From positions 1 through 39,492 of the forward strand of contig JAWXBN010000088.1 in assembly GCA_034440155.1 (NCBI GenBank): DNA of 39,492 nucleotides. The letters run 5' to 3'. The position numbers were made by a program, and so were the translations under genes. Shown in pieces: positions 8,752-16,019 of this stretch; positions within the stretch are counted from its first letter, which is position 1, and every line of letters starts with the position of its first letter. Below the pieces are notes generated by a model that was not told the DNA's origin, ran no database searches, and worked only from the letters and a program-made list of their open reading frames with translations. Source of the stretch: Verrucomicrobiota bacterium. Its GTDB lineage: Bacteria > Verrucomicrobiota > Verrucomicrobiia > JAWXBN01.

Positions 8752-9885
8752 TCAAGATGCGGTAGTGCCCCGATAGATGCGCGGGACGCGTTTGGTAATG
8801 CCGGTGAAGATCTCGTAGGAAATCGTGTCGCTCCATTTGGCGAGATGATCAGCGGTGATTTCGAGGTTCCCCTGTTTTCCGATCAGGGTGACTTCATCCC
8901 CGGTTTTTACGGCGGGCAATTTGCTCACATCGACCATGATCTGATCCATGGTGACGCGCCCGAGCTGGCGGCAGAGGACACCGCCGACAAGGACACAGGC
9001 CCGGTCCGATGCTTGGCGCGGGTAACCATCGCCGTAACCGATGGCGACGGTGGCCACACGCATTTTTGATTTAGCAGTAAACATGCGTCCGTAACTGATG
9101 GATTGGCCTTTGGCGACGTCTTTGATGAATGTGATCCGGGCTTTTAAACAAAGGGCCGGGCGGAGTTCTTTACGGAATCTGCTCATCGGGGACGCCCCGT
9201 AGATCATGAGCCCGGGCCGGACGAGATTAAAGTGGTTGTCTGAACCGCGAAGCAGTCCGGCGCTATTAGCGCAATGCACCAATGGAAAGTCCAGGCCTTG
9301 GGATAAAAGGGTCTTGCGGACTTTCAGGAAACGCTGCCGCTGGATGCGGGTAAATGCCGGGTCGATATCGGCGCTGGCAAAATGGGTGTAAAGCCCGCGC
9401 AGCTCGAGGTTTTTGAATTCCGTGAGCTGAGGGATATCCTCGCTGGCGGTCTCGTGCCAGAAGCCCAGTCGTCTCATGCCTGTATCCACGACGACATGCA
9501 CCGGCAGGGTGATTCCTTGGCGGAGGGCCTCGTCATTAAAGGAGCGGGCTTCATCGAATGAAGAAAGACTGGGTGAAAAACGATTTGTCACGGCTGATTT
9601 GATCTCGGTGGGAAGGACCGCACTGAGTAAAAGGACACTCCATCCTTTGCCGATGGTGCGGATGGTGAGTGCCTCGGGGATATTCGCCACACCGAAAAGA
9701 TCGACGCCGGACTGCATCAGGATCCCAGCGATTTGCGGCAGGCCGTGTCCGTAGGCATCGGCCTTGACCGAACAAAGGATTTTAACCTCAGGCCCGACCA
9801 GACGGCGCGCATACATGACATTATGGCGGAGGGCATCAAGATCGATCTCGGCCCAAGCCCTCAAGTTTTCTAGATTCGTGCTCAT
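8752..9885 (-). CDS. alr: Alanine racemase
   Basis: This PLP enzyme of 377 residues interconverts L- and D-alanine and so supplies D-Ala to the Ddl encoded at 29051-29986. The PLP lysine is K41 in VKADAYGHG. The second catalytic residue is the Tyr in SYGRMFTAKSK, shortly before VAIGYGDGYPR, the usual C-terminal beta-barrel signature. HFASADID and GLMIYGASP also fit the family. Length is normal for a bacterial Alr. It sits between tsaB, 90 bases upstream, and the GlcD-like gene, 2 bases downstream. Confidence 0.97.
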   Translation of the reverse strand: MSTNLENLRAWAEIDLDALRHNVMYARRLVGPEVKILCSVKADAYGHGLPQIAGILMQSGVDLFGVANIPEALTIRTIGKGWSVLLLSAVLPTEIKSAVTNRFSPSLSSFDEARSFNDEALRQGITLPVHVVVDTGMRRLGFWHETASEDIPQLTEFKNLELRGLYTHFASADIDPAFTRIQRQRFLKVRKTLLSQGLDFPLVHCANSAGLLRGSDNHFNLVRPGLMIYGASPMSRFRKELRPALCLKARITFIKDVAKGQSISYGRMFTAKSKMRVATVAIGYGDGYPRQASDRACVLVGGVLCRQLGRVTMDQIMVDVSKLPAVKTGDEVTLIGKQGNLEITADHLAKWSDTISYEIFTGITKRVPRIYRGTTAS

Positions 9886-9975
9886 GGTTTTATCAGGGGT
9901 TTATCCAACCAGATAACGGGCAAAGCCACAATACACAGTTCATAGAGTGTACGGGAAACTCGGTAGAAAAAAAAC

Positions 9976-10680
9976 CTAGATTGTCTTCTTTTGTAGGTCG
10001 GCGACTTTTACGTAGGAAATGGGGCGCAGGTAAACGGGTTCCAGCGTGGTACAGACAGGGATTTCTCGCCGATGCATTTGCGCGGCGATCTGTGCGACGA
10101 ACCGGGCTTTCGGGAAAAGGGGATCCGGTGCAAATTGCGCGCGGATACCAAAGGTGGTCGTGATTTGAGTGCGGAATCTTTCTATATCAGGACCAGCAAA
10201 AAGCACGGTTTTGTCCGGGGCGATTTGCGGGGCCAGCCCTTCAATCGTGATAATATAGGTGTCTTTAAATGGTAGCCAGCGGCCATCACGGGATGCATAG
10301 ATCGAAGCATAGACCTCGCCCCTGCGCGCGTCGGATATCAGACAAAGGCAGGAGGGGGTCGTGCCGGGGAGGGGGCATTGATTGATCTCGGCGCAAATTG
10401 CGTCGTGGGCATTTATCCCGTAAACGGGTTTTTGGAAGGGGAAATTCAGGCCGCCGACAGCCGCAATGGAGGCGCGGATACCCGTGAATGAACCGGGGCC
10501 GAGATTCAGCGCCCAGAAATCGATGCTGGGGAATCCCGGCGCAAATTGCTGCAGGAGCGGGAAAAGTTCAGATGAATGATTCTTTTCGGATAAAAAGGGA
10601 AGCTCCTGGAGTAGGGAATTATTTACTGTCAGGCAGAGGGAGGCTTTGGCAGTGGAGAGATCCAAGGCGAGGCATTTCAT
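9976..10680 (-). CDS. tsaB: tRNA threonylcarbamoyladenosine biosynthesis protein TsaB
   Basis: This 234-residue protein has the ASKHA fold of TsaB (YeaZ). It starts with MKCLALDLSTAKASLCL, followed by KNHSSELFPLL and the family hallmark LGPGSFTGIRAS. TsaB is the inactive partner that dimerises with TsaD in the complex transferring threonylcarbamoyl to A37 of ANN-decoding tRNAs. It follows tsaE with only 9 bases between. The thiL-tsaE-tsaB order matches a known Bacillus arrangement, but tsaD is not in this window. Three GCAAATTGC motifs fall within it. Confidence 0.92.
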   Translation of the reverse strand: MKCLALDLSTAKASLCLTVNNSLLQELPFLSEKNHSSELFPLLQQFAPGFPSIDFWALNLGPGSFTGIRASIAAVGGLNFPFQKPVYGINAHDAICAEINQCPLPGTTPSCLCLISDARRGEVYASIYASRDGRWLPFKDTYIITIEGLAPQIAPDKTVLFAGPDIERFRTQITTTFGIRAQFAPDPLFPKARFVAQIAAQMHRREIPVCTTLEPVYLRPISYVKVADLQKKTI

Positions 10681-10689
10681 CGGGAGAAA

Positions 10690-11127
10690 TTAATCCGAGA
10701 GGACGCCCTTGAAAATTTGAATTGTCCGGTGAGTTTCGGTCTGGTTATCGAGGGTGATGATGAACATCTTGCGTTTAAAAAGGCTGGTGGCGATCTGGGG
10801 CCATTCGATCAGGGTCACGAAGGCTTTATCAAAAATCTCTTCTAAGGCGAGGCTGGCGAGCTCCTCTTCGGATTGGAGTCGGTGGAGGTCGATATGGTAT
10901 ATTTTACCATTGGGAGAGTCGTATTCATGGACCAGGTTAAAGGTGGGGCTGGTCACTTCCCCTTCAAAACCGAGGCCTTTAGCGACTCCTTTGATAAAAT
11001 GGGTCTTGCCGCTGCCCATCTCCCCGACGAGGCCGACGATGGAATTTGCCGGCAATGACTCAGCAAATTGTGCACCGAGTTTGGCGGTTTCTTCTGCGCT
11101 ATTTGTATCGTAGGTGATCGAAGCCAT
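10690..11127 (-). CDS. tsaE: tRNA t6A biosynthesis ATPase TsaE
   Basis: This 145-residue P-loop ATPase of the TsaE (YjeE) family drives turnover of the TsaBDE complex in t6A synthesis. The N-terminal SAEETAKLGAQFAESL is typical; the Walker A is GEMGSGKT at residues 35-42, followed by VTSPTFNLVHEY and the Walker B-like IYHIDLHRL. LIEWPQ matches the conserved C-terminal IEWPE-type motif. The only reasonable start is the ATG at 11127, so it overlaps the end of thiL by 29 bases. Confidence 0.95.
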   Translation of the reverse strand: MASITYDTNSAEETAKLGAQFAESLPANSIVGLVGEMGSGKTHFIKGVAKGLGFEGEVTSPTFNLVHEYDSPNGKIYHIDLHRLQSEEELASLALEEIFDKAFVTLIEWPQIATSLFKRKMFIITLDNQTETHRTIQIFKGVLSD

Positions 11128-11986
11128 GGGATAGGGTGGTTGAACTTTGCTTATTAGAACCCATTTTGCCGATACAGGTCAACCTCAGTTTTTGATAAAT
11201 GTCTTTCCAAGCCTTTTGAAGGTTTTGGCTTTTGGAGGGGGGCAGGGTGAAAAGAAGCTCGTAATCTTCGCCGTCCGAGAGGGCTTCATCTAGAGAGGCA
11301 CCCCTCTGGCGCGGAATATTCCCCGGATCAATCTGGTAAGAAAGTCCGCTGGCCGAGGCGAGGCGCGGGAGGTCTTCACCCAAACCGTCGCTGAGATCCA
11401 TCATGGCCGTCGGCTTAAAATGGCGGACGAGCCATTTTGCCTCATTTAAACGGGGGGTAAAACTCAAATGTTTACCTTTGATACTGCCGCCGAGTGAACC
11501 CGTCACAAAAACCAGGTCTCCGGTTTTGGCTGTGCTGCGTAGGGTGAGATGTCTTTTGTCCGCTTCACCGATGGCGGCGATATTTAAGGCAAAGTCAGTG
11601 GCCCGGGTGGTCTCGCCCCCGACGAGATTCATGCCATACGCGCGGGCGGTCTTGTCCATCCCTGCATAGATCGCGGTTAATCTTTTGAGGTTAAAACTCG
11701 GTGGGATAAAAAGGGTGACCACTGCAAATTGCGGGATCCCACCCATTGCGGCAAAGTCACTGATGACCCGAGCAATGGCTTTATGCCCGATTTTTGCCGG
11801 GGCAGCCTCAGCGGTAAAATGTCGGCCTTCGACGATCGCATCGGTTTTGAGCAGGATATAGCGTCCGGGCGAGGCTCCCGCGATGACCGCGCAATCATCC
11901 CCGACACCACAGACGACTTTCGGGGAGTACCGCCATTTACCTGTCAGCAGTTTGATTAATTCATTTTCATTCCGGGGAAGGATCAT
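11099..11986 (-). CDS. thiL: Thiamine-monophosphate kinase
   Basis: This 295-residue protein phosphorylates thiamine monophosphate to thiamine pyrophosphate. It begins with NENELIKLL, followed by GVGDDCAVI (family: GIGDDAAV), LLKTDAIVEGRHF, and the conserved DFAAMGG and MDLSDGLGEDLPRLA segments, the Mg-binding and substrate regions of ThiL. I chose the ATG at 11986 because it overlaps the stop of the upstream CPBP gene as ATGA; a start 33 bases further upstream is possible but would sit inside that gene. The last 29 bases overlap tsaE. Confidence 0.94.
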   Translation of the reverse strand: MILPRNENELIKLLTGKWRYSPKVVCGVGDDCAVIAGASPGRYILLKTDAIVEGRHFTAEAAPAKIGHKAIARVISDFAAMGGIPQFAVVTLFIPPSFNLKRLTAIYAGMDKTARAYGMNLVGGETTRATDFALNIAAIGEADKRHLTLRSTAKTGDLVFVTGSLGGSIKGKHLSFTPRLNEAKWLVRHFKPTAMMDLSDGLGEDLPRLASASGLSYQIDPGNIPRQRGASLDEALSDGEDYELLFTLPPSKSQNLQKAWKDIYQKLRLTCIGKMGSNKQSSTTLSHGFDHLRYK

Positions 11987-12867
11987 AAGCCGGTTTTCAG
12001 TGCGAACATCAGGATACACTGAGAGAGGTTAAATGTCGCATGCATAATCACAGGAGCCCAAAGAGTGCGTTGGTGCTCATAGATCATGACAAATCCGCAA
12101 CCCAGCAAGGTCAGGGGGATGAGATTAAAAAATGGGGCATCGTGCATACAGGCGAAGGCTACGGAACTGGTCACCATGGCGGCCTTCCACGAGATACGAG
12201 TTTTGAGAAAACGATAGAGGAAATGGCGGAAGACAAGCTCTTCGACCACAGGGGCCATCACGACGGCCATGACCAAGAGTATACCTAAAACCGTTACTGA
12301 GTCGGTGTGGAGCAGGATTCTGACCATTGTTTGCATTTCTTGCTCGCGGCCCAGGAGGAACATGATTTCTGTATTAGCTTTTCCGGCGACCAGAATCACT
12401 GGCCACAACGCAAATTGCGCGGTAATGCCAATAAAAAGAAGCAGGGCGATGCGTTTGCCCCGGGATCGGGGGTGGTGCGTGTGGTGGGGCTCTTCCAAAC
12501 TAAAGGGACAGGGTAAATGATCTGTTTTTCGCCGGATACCGATGAGAAGGAAGAGACCACCCAAAAGGATCACCTGAAAAATAAATCCGGTATAAACAAT
12601 GACCATATCCTTGGAAAACTGAGGGAAGGAGGTGAAACCGGATTTGATGAATGGAGTCAACAATATGGCAAAGATAAAAATCGACAGGACTAGGCCCATG
12701 TCCGGACCAGTCCACCCGGAGGGGGCCAAACGCGGTGCCAGGAAGTGGGCGTAATGTTTAACCTTCGACAAATATAGGACGTAAAAAACAAGGCAAATGA
12801 GTGAAAGGATTATTTGGCAACCAATGATTACAGCGGCGGTATTGGAGATTTGATCGAATTCACTCAT
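11983..12867 (-). CDS. CPBP family intramembrane protease (CAAX protease/YdiL-like)
   Basis: This 294-residue polytopic membrane protein has about seven or eight hydrophobic segments. The C-terminal half carries the CPBP (ABI) motifs of glutamic intramembrane proteases: EELVFRHFLYR (E209, E210, R214), FACMHD (H242) and HATFN near the C-terminus, so the active site appears intact. Its substrate cannot be inferred. Its stop overlaps the start of thiL as ATGA, making it the first gene of the minus-strand thiL-tsaE-tsaB-alr-glcD-like run; the shared operon looks positional rather than functional. Confidence 0.88.
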   Translation of the reverse strand: MSEFDQISNTAAVIIGCQIILSLICLVFYVLYLSKVKHYAHFLAPRLAPSGWTGPDMGLVLSIFIFAILLTPFIKSGFTSFPQFSKDMVIVYTGFIFQVILLGGLFLLIGIRRKTDHLPCPFSLEEPHHTHHPRSRGKRIALLLFIGITAQFALWPVILVAGKANTEIMFLLGREQEMQTMVRILLHTDSVTVLGILLVMAVVMAPVVEELVFRHFLYRFLKTRISWKAAMVTSSVAFACMHDAPFFNLIPLTLLGCGFVMIYEHQRTLWAPVIMHATFNLSQCILMFALKTGL

Positions 12868-13066
12868 GGCAGGACAGGTTGACTCACAGCCGCATTCTTC
12901 CCCTTATCGGGTAAATCTTCCAGCAAAAAGCGGCAGAGCCTGGATTTTCAGGCCAACAGGGGTGAGTAGAGTGAGTATCGGGCCCTTTGGATTTAAGTGG
13001 TGAGGTGCAAATTGTCTCGCGGGGAGAGTGAATGCGCTTTGACAGGGGGGAGGGTGAGTTGGTAGG
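12868..13066. promoter_or_regulatory. Divergent intergenic region between the CPBP gene and trmB
   Basis: These 199 bp separate divergently transcribed genes, so promoters for both must lie here. A perfect TTGACA is present on the plus strand at 13039-13044, with only a poor -10 (TAGGGT, 13063-13068) at the right distance. That arrangement would place transcription start inside the annotated trmB start region. Exact promoters are not resolved. Confidence 0.3.
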
Positions 13067-13690
13067 GTGCGGAGGATGATCTCCGAGAGTGGAAAAAAAA
13101 TTGAAACCGCCCAGATTCAACATCCTGATTATTTATGGCCGATGCCATGGACGGATGTTTTTCCTGTGTCCAGGCCGGTGGAAATCGATATCGGGGCGGG
13201 TGATGGGGGCTTTATTATCCAGGCAGCAAAAAAATTCCCAGGGATTAATTTCTATGCTATCGAACGATTATTGGGGCGGGTCCGAAAAATCGCGAGGCGA
13301 ACCAAGGCAAACGGGCTGGATAACGTCCGGGTCCTCAAGCTAGAGAATAGTTATACGGTCAAATACTTGATCCCGAAAAAATCGGTTCATGCCGTTCATC
13401 TTTATCATCCTGACCCTTTCCCGAAGAAAAAGCAGCAAAAGAGGAGGTTGGTCACCGTGGGCTTTATTCATACCGTGGCAGACCTCTTGGAGGCAGACGG
13501 CATCTTCTATGTGCGGACTGACCATGAGGAATACTTCCACATTATAGAGGAGTGTATCCGGGAAAGCGGGCGTTTTGAGTCTTCCGGGGCCGAAAATCCG
13601 TATCGTGACCTGGTTACTGACTTTGAGAAGGAATACAGGGACCGTGGTGTAAAGATAAATTTCTCTCAATATCATCTCATAAATAATTAA
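13067..13690 (+). CDS. trmB: tRNA (guanine-N7-)-methyltransferase
   Basis: This 207-residue SAM-dependent methyltransferase makes m7G46 in tRNA. The SAM-binding motif is EIDIGAGDGGF. The TrmB hallmark HLYHPDPFPKKKQQKRRLV follows, corresponding to the DPWPKKRHHKRRL-type sequence of the family. FYVRTDHEEY matches the conserved TD(x)xxY region near the end. The start is uncertain: GTG at 13067 or ATG at 13076, since GGAGG directly abuts the latter and the better-spaced purine run is further upstream. It is not linked in function to the dcw cluster that starts 260 bp downstream. Confidence 0.92.
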   Translation: MRRMISESGKKIETAQIQHPDYLWPMPWTDVFPVSRPVEIDIGAGDGGFIIQAAKKFPGINFYAIERLLGRVRKIARRTKANGLDNVRVLKLENSYTVKYLIPKKSVHAVHLYHPDPFPKKKQQKRRLVTVGFIHTVADLLEADGIFYVRTDHEEYFHIIEECIRESGRFESSGAENPYRDLVTDFEKEYRDRGVKINFSQYHLINN

Positions 13691-13801
13691 CAGGCAAAGA
13701 CTTACTTTATTTATGTCTCGTTTTGGTTTAATACCACCGCCTTTCAGGGGACCGCAATTTTTCAGAAACTAGGGGGCTCGACTTCAGCCGACTCTCAGGC
13801 G

Positions 13802-13850
13802 GTGAAAAATCAATCCACCTTCTTCCCAGACGGTGGCTGGTGAATTTTTA
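13802..13850 (+). terminator. Candidate rho-independent terminator after trmB
   Basis: CCACC (13815-13819) and GGTGG (13832-13836) form a short GC stem that can extend through partly paired flanks (GTGAAAAAT on the left, ATTTTTAC on the right) and ends in AATTTTTA at 13843-13850. It lies between trmB and the mraZ promoter, so it could insulate the dcw cluster. The stem is interrupted. Confidence 0.35.
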
Positions 13851-13917
13851 CATAATAAAACTTATTATATCTTCCTAATTTTCAACAACTAACATAAAAA
13901 TTTCTATAAATAACATA

Positions 13918-13953
13918 TTGACTATTGGTGGGGCATAGTGGTAGAAAATGGGA
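13918..13953 (+). promoter_or_regulatory. mraZ/dcw promoter with MraZ-box repeats
   Basis: TTGACT (13918-13923) is a good -35; TAGAAA (13942-13947) is a weak -10 at an 18-bp spacing. Overlapping them are three TGGKN repeats, TGGGG (13929-13933), TGGTA (13939-13943) and TGGGA (13949-13953), at exactly 10-bp period. MraZ is known to bind TGGGN-type direct repeats spaced by one helical turn upstream of its own gene. I infer an autoregulated dcw promoter. Confidence 0.6.
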
Positions 13954-13983
13954 AGAATTGTAAATTTAGGTATATTTATCCCG

Positions 13984-14460
13984 ATGAGCGCGCTTAATCA
14001 AGTCAAGTTTACTGATACTTATCATCTGCCCTTAGATGATAAGAAGCGCATTACATTGCCCTTCCGTTGGAGGGATGTGGGGGAAGAAAAAGTCGATGTC
14101 TTTCACGGCCTCTTTGATGAGCGCGACAATACCTTTACCGTAATGCCTGCAACGACTTTTAATACATTGGTTCAAAATTTCGGTGTGGGTTCTACTCTCT
14201 CTCCGAGCCAAATTACAAAGGCCAAGCAACGGCTTACGAGTAATGCCAAGCAATTATCACTGGATAAAAATGGTCGGATCAGCCTCTCGGTATTCCGTGA
14301 TGAGAAAAATGATTTTTTGGTGACAGCAGCAATCGGGGGACAGGTCGTACTTTTGGGTGGGGGTGACCGCTTTAAGATCATGAGTCCTGCCCAATACGAG
14401 GCAGAGCAAAAAGCGGTTGATTTACCAATGGGGCAGATCATGGAGATGATCGGGCTCTAA
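13984..14460 (+). CDS. mraZ: Transcriptional regulator MraZ
   Basis: This is the DNA-binding regulator that usually heads dcw clusters. Two AbrB/SpoVT-like halves are visible: YHLPLDDKKRITLPFRWRD near the N-terminus and LSLDKNGRISLSVFRDEKND in the middle, followed by QVVLLGGGDRFKIMSPAQYE. An in-frame ATG also exists at 13948. I prefer 13984, giving 158 residues, because the first DxKxR motif then sits near the N-terminus as in the family and because the MraZ-box repeats (13929-13953) would otherwise lie partly inside the gene. Neither start has a strong Shine-Dalgarno. Confidence 0.9.
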   Translation: MSALNQVKFTDTYHLPLDDKKRITLPFRWRDVGEEKVDVFHGLFDERDNTFTVMPATTFNTLVQNFGVGSTLSPSQITKAKQRLTSNAKQLSLDKNGRISLSVFRDEKNDFLVTAAIGGQVVLLGGGDRFKIMSPAQYEAEQKAVDLPMGQIMEMIGL

Positions 14461-14478
14461 ACTTAGAGGATTTTTTTT

Positions 14479-14691
14479 ATGTCAACATCCAGACAATATT
14501 TGTCGGAAGCAAATGTATGCCGCGGGAGTTTCCGCAGCCATTCAGAGCAGTCAGAGTTCCGCCGGGAATTCTGGCAGTACATCAGTATGCGGAGCAAAAA
14601 GCATCGTGGACAGACTGCGACCATTGAGAATTCGAAAAGATCCCAGTGGTTTATGGCGCAGCCGCGGGCATCTACTCATGCAGGTGAATGA
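14479..14691 (+). CDS. Small ORF of unknown function between mraZ and rsmH
   Basis: This 70-codon frame starts 18 bases after mraZ with a good ribosome-binding site (GAGGA at 14466-14470, 8 bases before the ATG) and ends in an ATGA overlap with rsmH. The product is basic and Ser/Arg/Gln-rich, with no recognisable domain or membrane segment. A second frame through the same bases, from the ATG at 14513, is also open and more Ala/Ser-rich, so the coding frame is not certain. It may instead be a short leader whose translation feeds ribosomes into rsmH. Confidence 0.4.
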   Translation: MSTSRQYLSEANVCRGSFRSHSEQSEFRREFWQYISMRSKKHRGQTATIENSKRSQWFMAQPRASTHAGE

Positions 14692-15623
14692 AGATGGACG
14701 GATTTTATCATCAGCCCGTTTTATTACAGGCGGTCGTCGAGGCACTGGTGATACGGCCCGGGACAGTGATTGTGGATGGGACACTCGGTGGTGGAGGCCA
14801 TAGTGAAGCTATTTTGAGGTCAAATGACAGTGTGAGGGTGGTGGGCCTCGACCAGGATGATGACGCTTTGGAGGCGGCCGCCCGCAGATTAATTGAATTT
14901 CAAGACAGGATCATGATTAAAAAAACAAATTATCAGGATGCAAAAACGGTATTAGGACAAATGGGTCTCGATACTGTCGACGGCGTTTTGCTTGATTTGG
15001 GGGTTTCATCCCACCAGCTCGATACCGGGGAACGGGGCTTTTCCTTTAACCGGGATGGGGCATTAGATATGAGGATGAACCGTTCCTGCGGGATGACTGC
15101 TGCCCATGTGGTTAATACTTATACGGAGTTCGAGCTTGAAAAGATATTCCGGGAATATGGTGAGGAGCACCAAGCCCGAAAAATCGCGCGGGAAATCGTT
15201 CGCCGCCGGGAAGATAAGCCTTTTAGCAGCACCCTTGATCTAGCCGGATTTATTGAAAAAATTTGTGGTGGTCGCCATGGAAAAATCCACCCGGCCACAA
15301 AAGTATTCCAAGCATTACGCATTGAGGTCAATAACGAGTTAGGCGCACTGCAAAATGGACTGGAAGGATTTTCGGGATTGTTAGCTAAAGGCGGGCGTTT
15401 CGCCGTCATTACCTTTCATTCATTAGAAGACAGGATTGTGAAGCATTACTTCCGAGATTGCAGCCAAGAGATGATCGATCATCCGACGTGGGCATCCGCG
15501 CGTAAGAATCCCCGGCATCTCTTCAGTCTCGTGACCCGCAAACCCGTGGAAGCCACTGATGACGAGATCAGGGCTAATCCCCGAGCCCGCAGCGCCAAGC
15601 TCAGGATCGTGGAGAAAATATAA
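14688..15623 (+). CDS. rsmH: 16S rRNA (cytosine-1402-N4)-methyltransferase
   Basis: This 311-residue RsmH (MraW) methylates C1402 in the decoding centre. The SAM motif VDGTLGGGGHSEAIL is followed by LDLGVSSHQLDTGERGFSF, DMRMN, KVFQALRIEVNNEL and FHSLEDRIVKHYF, all family signatures. It starts with ATG 14688 (overlapping the stop of the small ORF) or ATG 14694, two codons later. It occupies the canonical position after mraZ in the dcw cluster. Confidence 0.97.
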   Translation: MKMDGFYHQPVLLQAVVEALVIRPGTVIVDGTLGGGGHSEAILRSNDSVRVVGLDQDDDALEAAARRLIEFQDRIMIKKTNYQDAKTVLGQMGLDTVDGVLLDLGVSSHQLDTGERGFSFNRDGALDMRMNRSCGMTAAHVVNTYTEFELEKIFREYGEEHQARKIAREIVRRREDKPFSSTLDLAGFIEKICGGRHGKIHPATKVFQALRIEVNNELGALQNGLEGFSGLLAKGGRFAVITFHSLEDRIVKHYFRDCSQEMIDHPTWASARKNPRHLFSLVTRKPVEATDDEIRANPRARSAKLRIVEKI

Positions 15624-15626
15624 TTT

Positions 15627-16019
15627 ATGTCACGGAACCGCCGCAATAATACTAATTCCATTAACCTCACAACGCTGATTGTGGCAGGAACTTTTATTTT
15701 TATCGTGGGGGCACTGGCTTTCTTCTACGTGCACCAGAAGAACCGTCTTGTATTTTTAGGGAATGAACTCAGGAAGATGGAACAGCAAATCCAGGTCTCC
15801 CGTGAGAAAAACGAGGTGCTCGCCGGTGCTGTGGCGAATCTGAAAAGCCCGCGGATCGTAAACTACAAAAATATCCAATGGGGATTAGGCCTAGTACAGC
15901 CGCACGACTCGCAATTCGTCGTTTTTGAGCAGACCCCTTCATCGGGCGCTTCTTCCCTGAATGTGGCTTCTGGAACTGTAAAAGCAACGCCGGTAAGAGG
16001 GGCGATACAAGGACAATGA
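15627..16019 (+). CDS. ftsL: FtsL-like bitopic division protein
   Basis: This 130-residue protein has a short basic cytoplasmic N-terminus (MSRNRRNN), one membrane segment at about residues 15-36, then a predicted coiled coil (about 38-70, rich in Glu, Lys and Gln) and a Ser/Thr-rich periplasmic tail. FtsL is poorly conserved in sequence; the assignment rests on this topology and on its place between rsmH and ftsI. FtsL acts with FtsB and FtsQ to activate FtsW-FtsI. Its stop overlaps the ftsI start as ATGA. Confidence 0.75.
   Translation: MSRNRRNNTNSINLTTLIVAGTFIFIVGALAFFYVHQKNRLVFLGNELRKMEQQIQVSREKNEVLAGAVANLKSPRIVNYKNIQWGLGLVQPHDSQFVVFEQTPSSGASSLNVASGTVKATPVRGAIQGQ

Noticed and set aside
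14513-14803. Alternative 96-codon frame overlapping the small ORF and the start of rsmH
   Set aside because: It has no ribosome-binding site and runs deep into rsmH in another frame; kept only as an alternative in the small-ORF entry.
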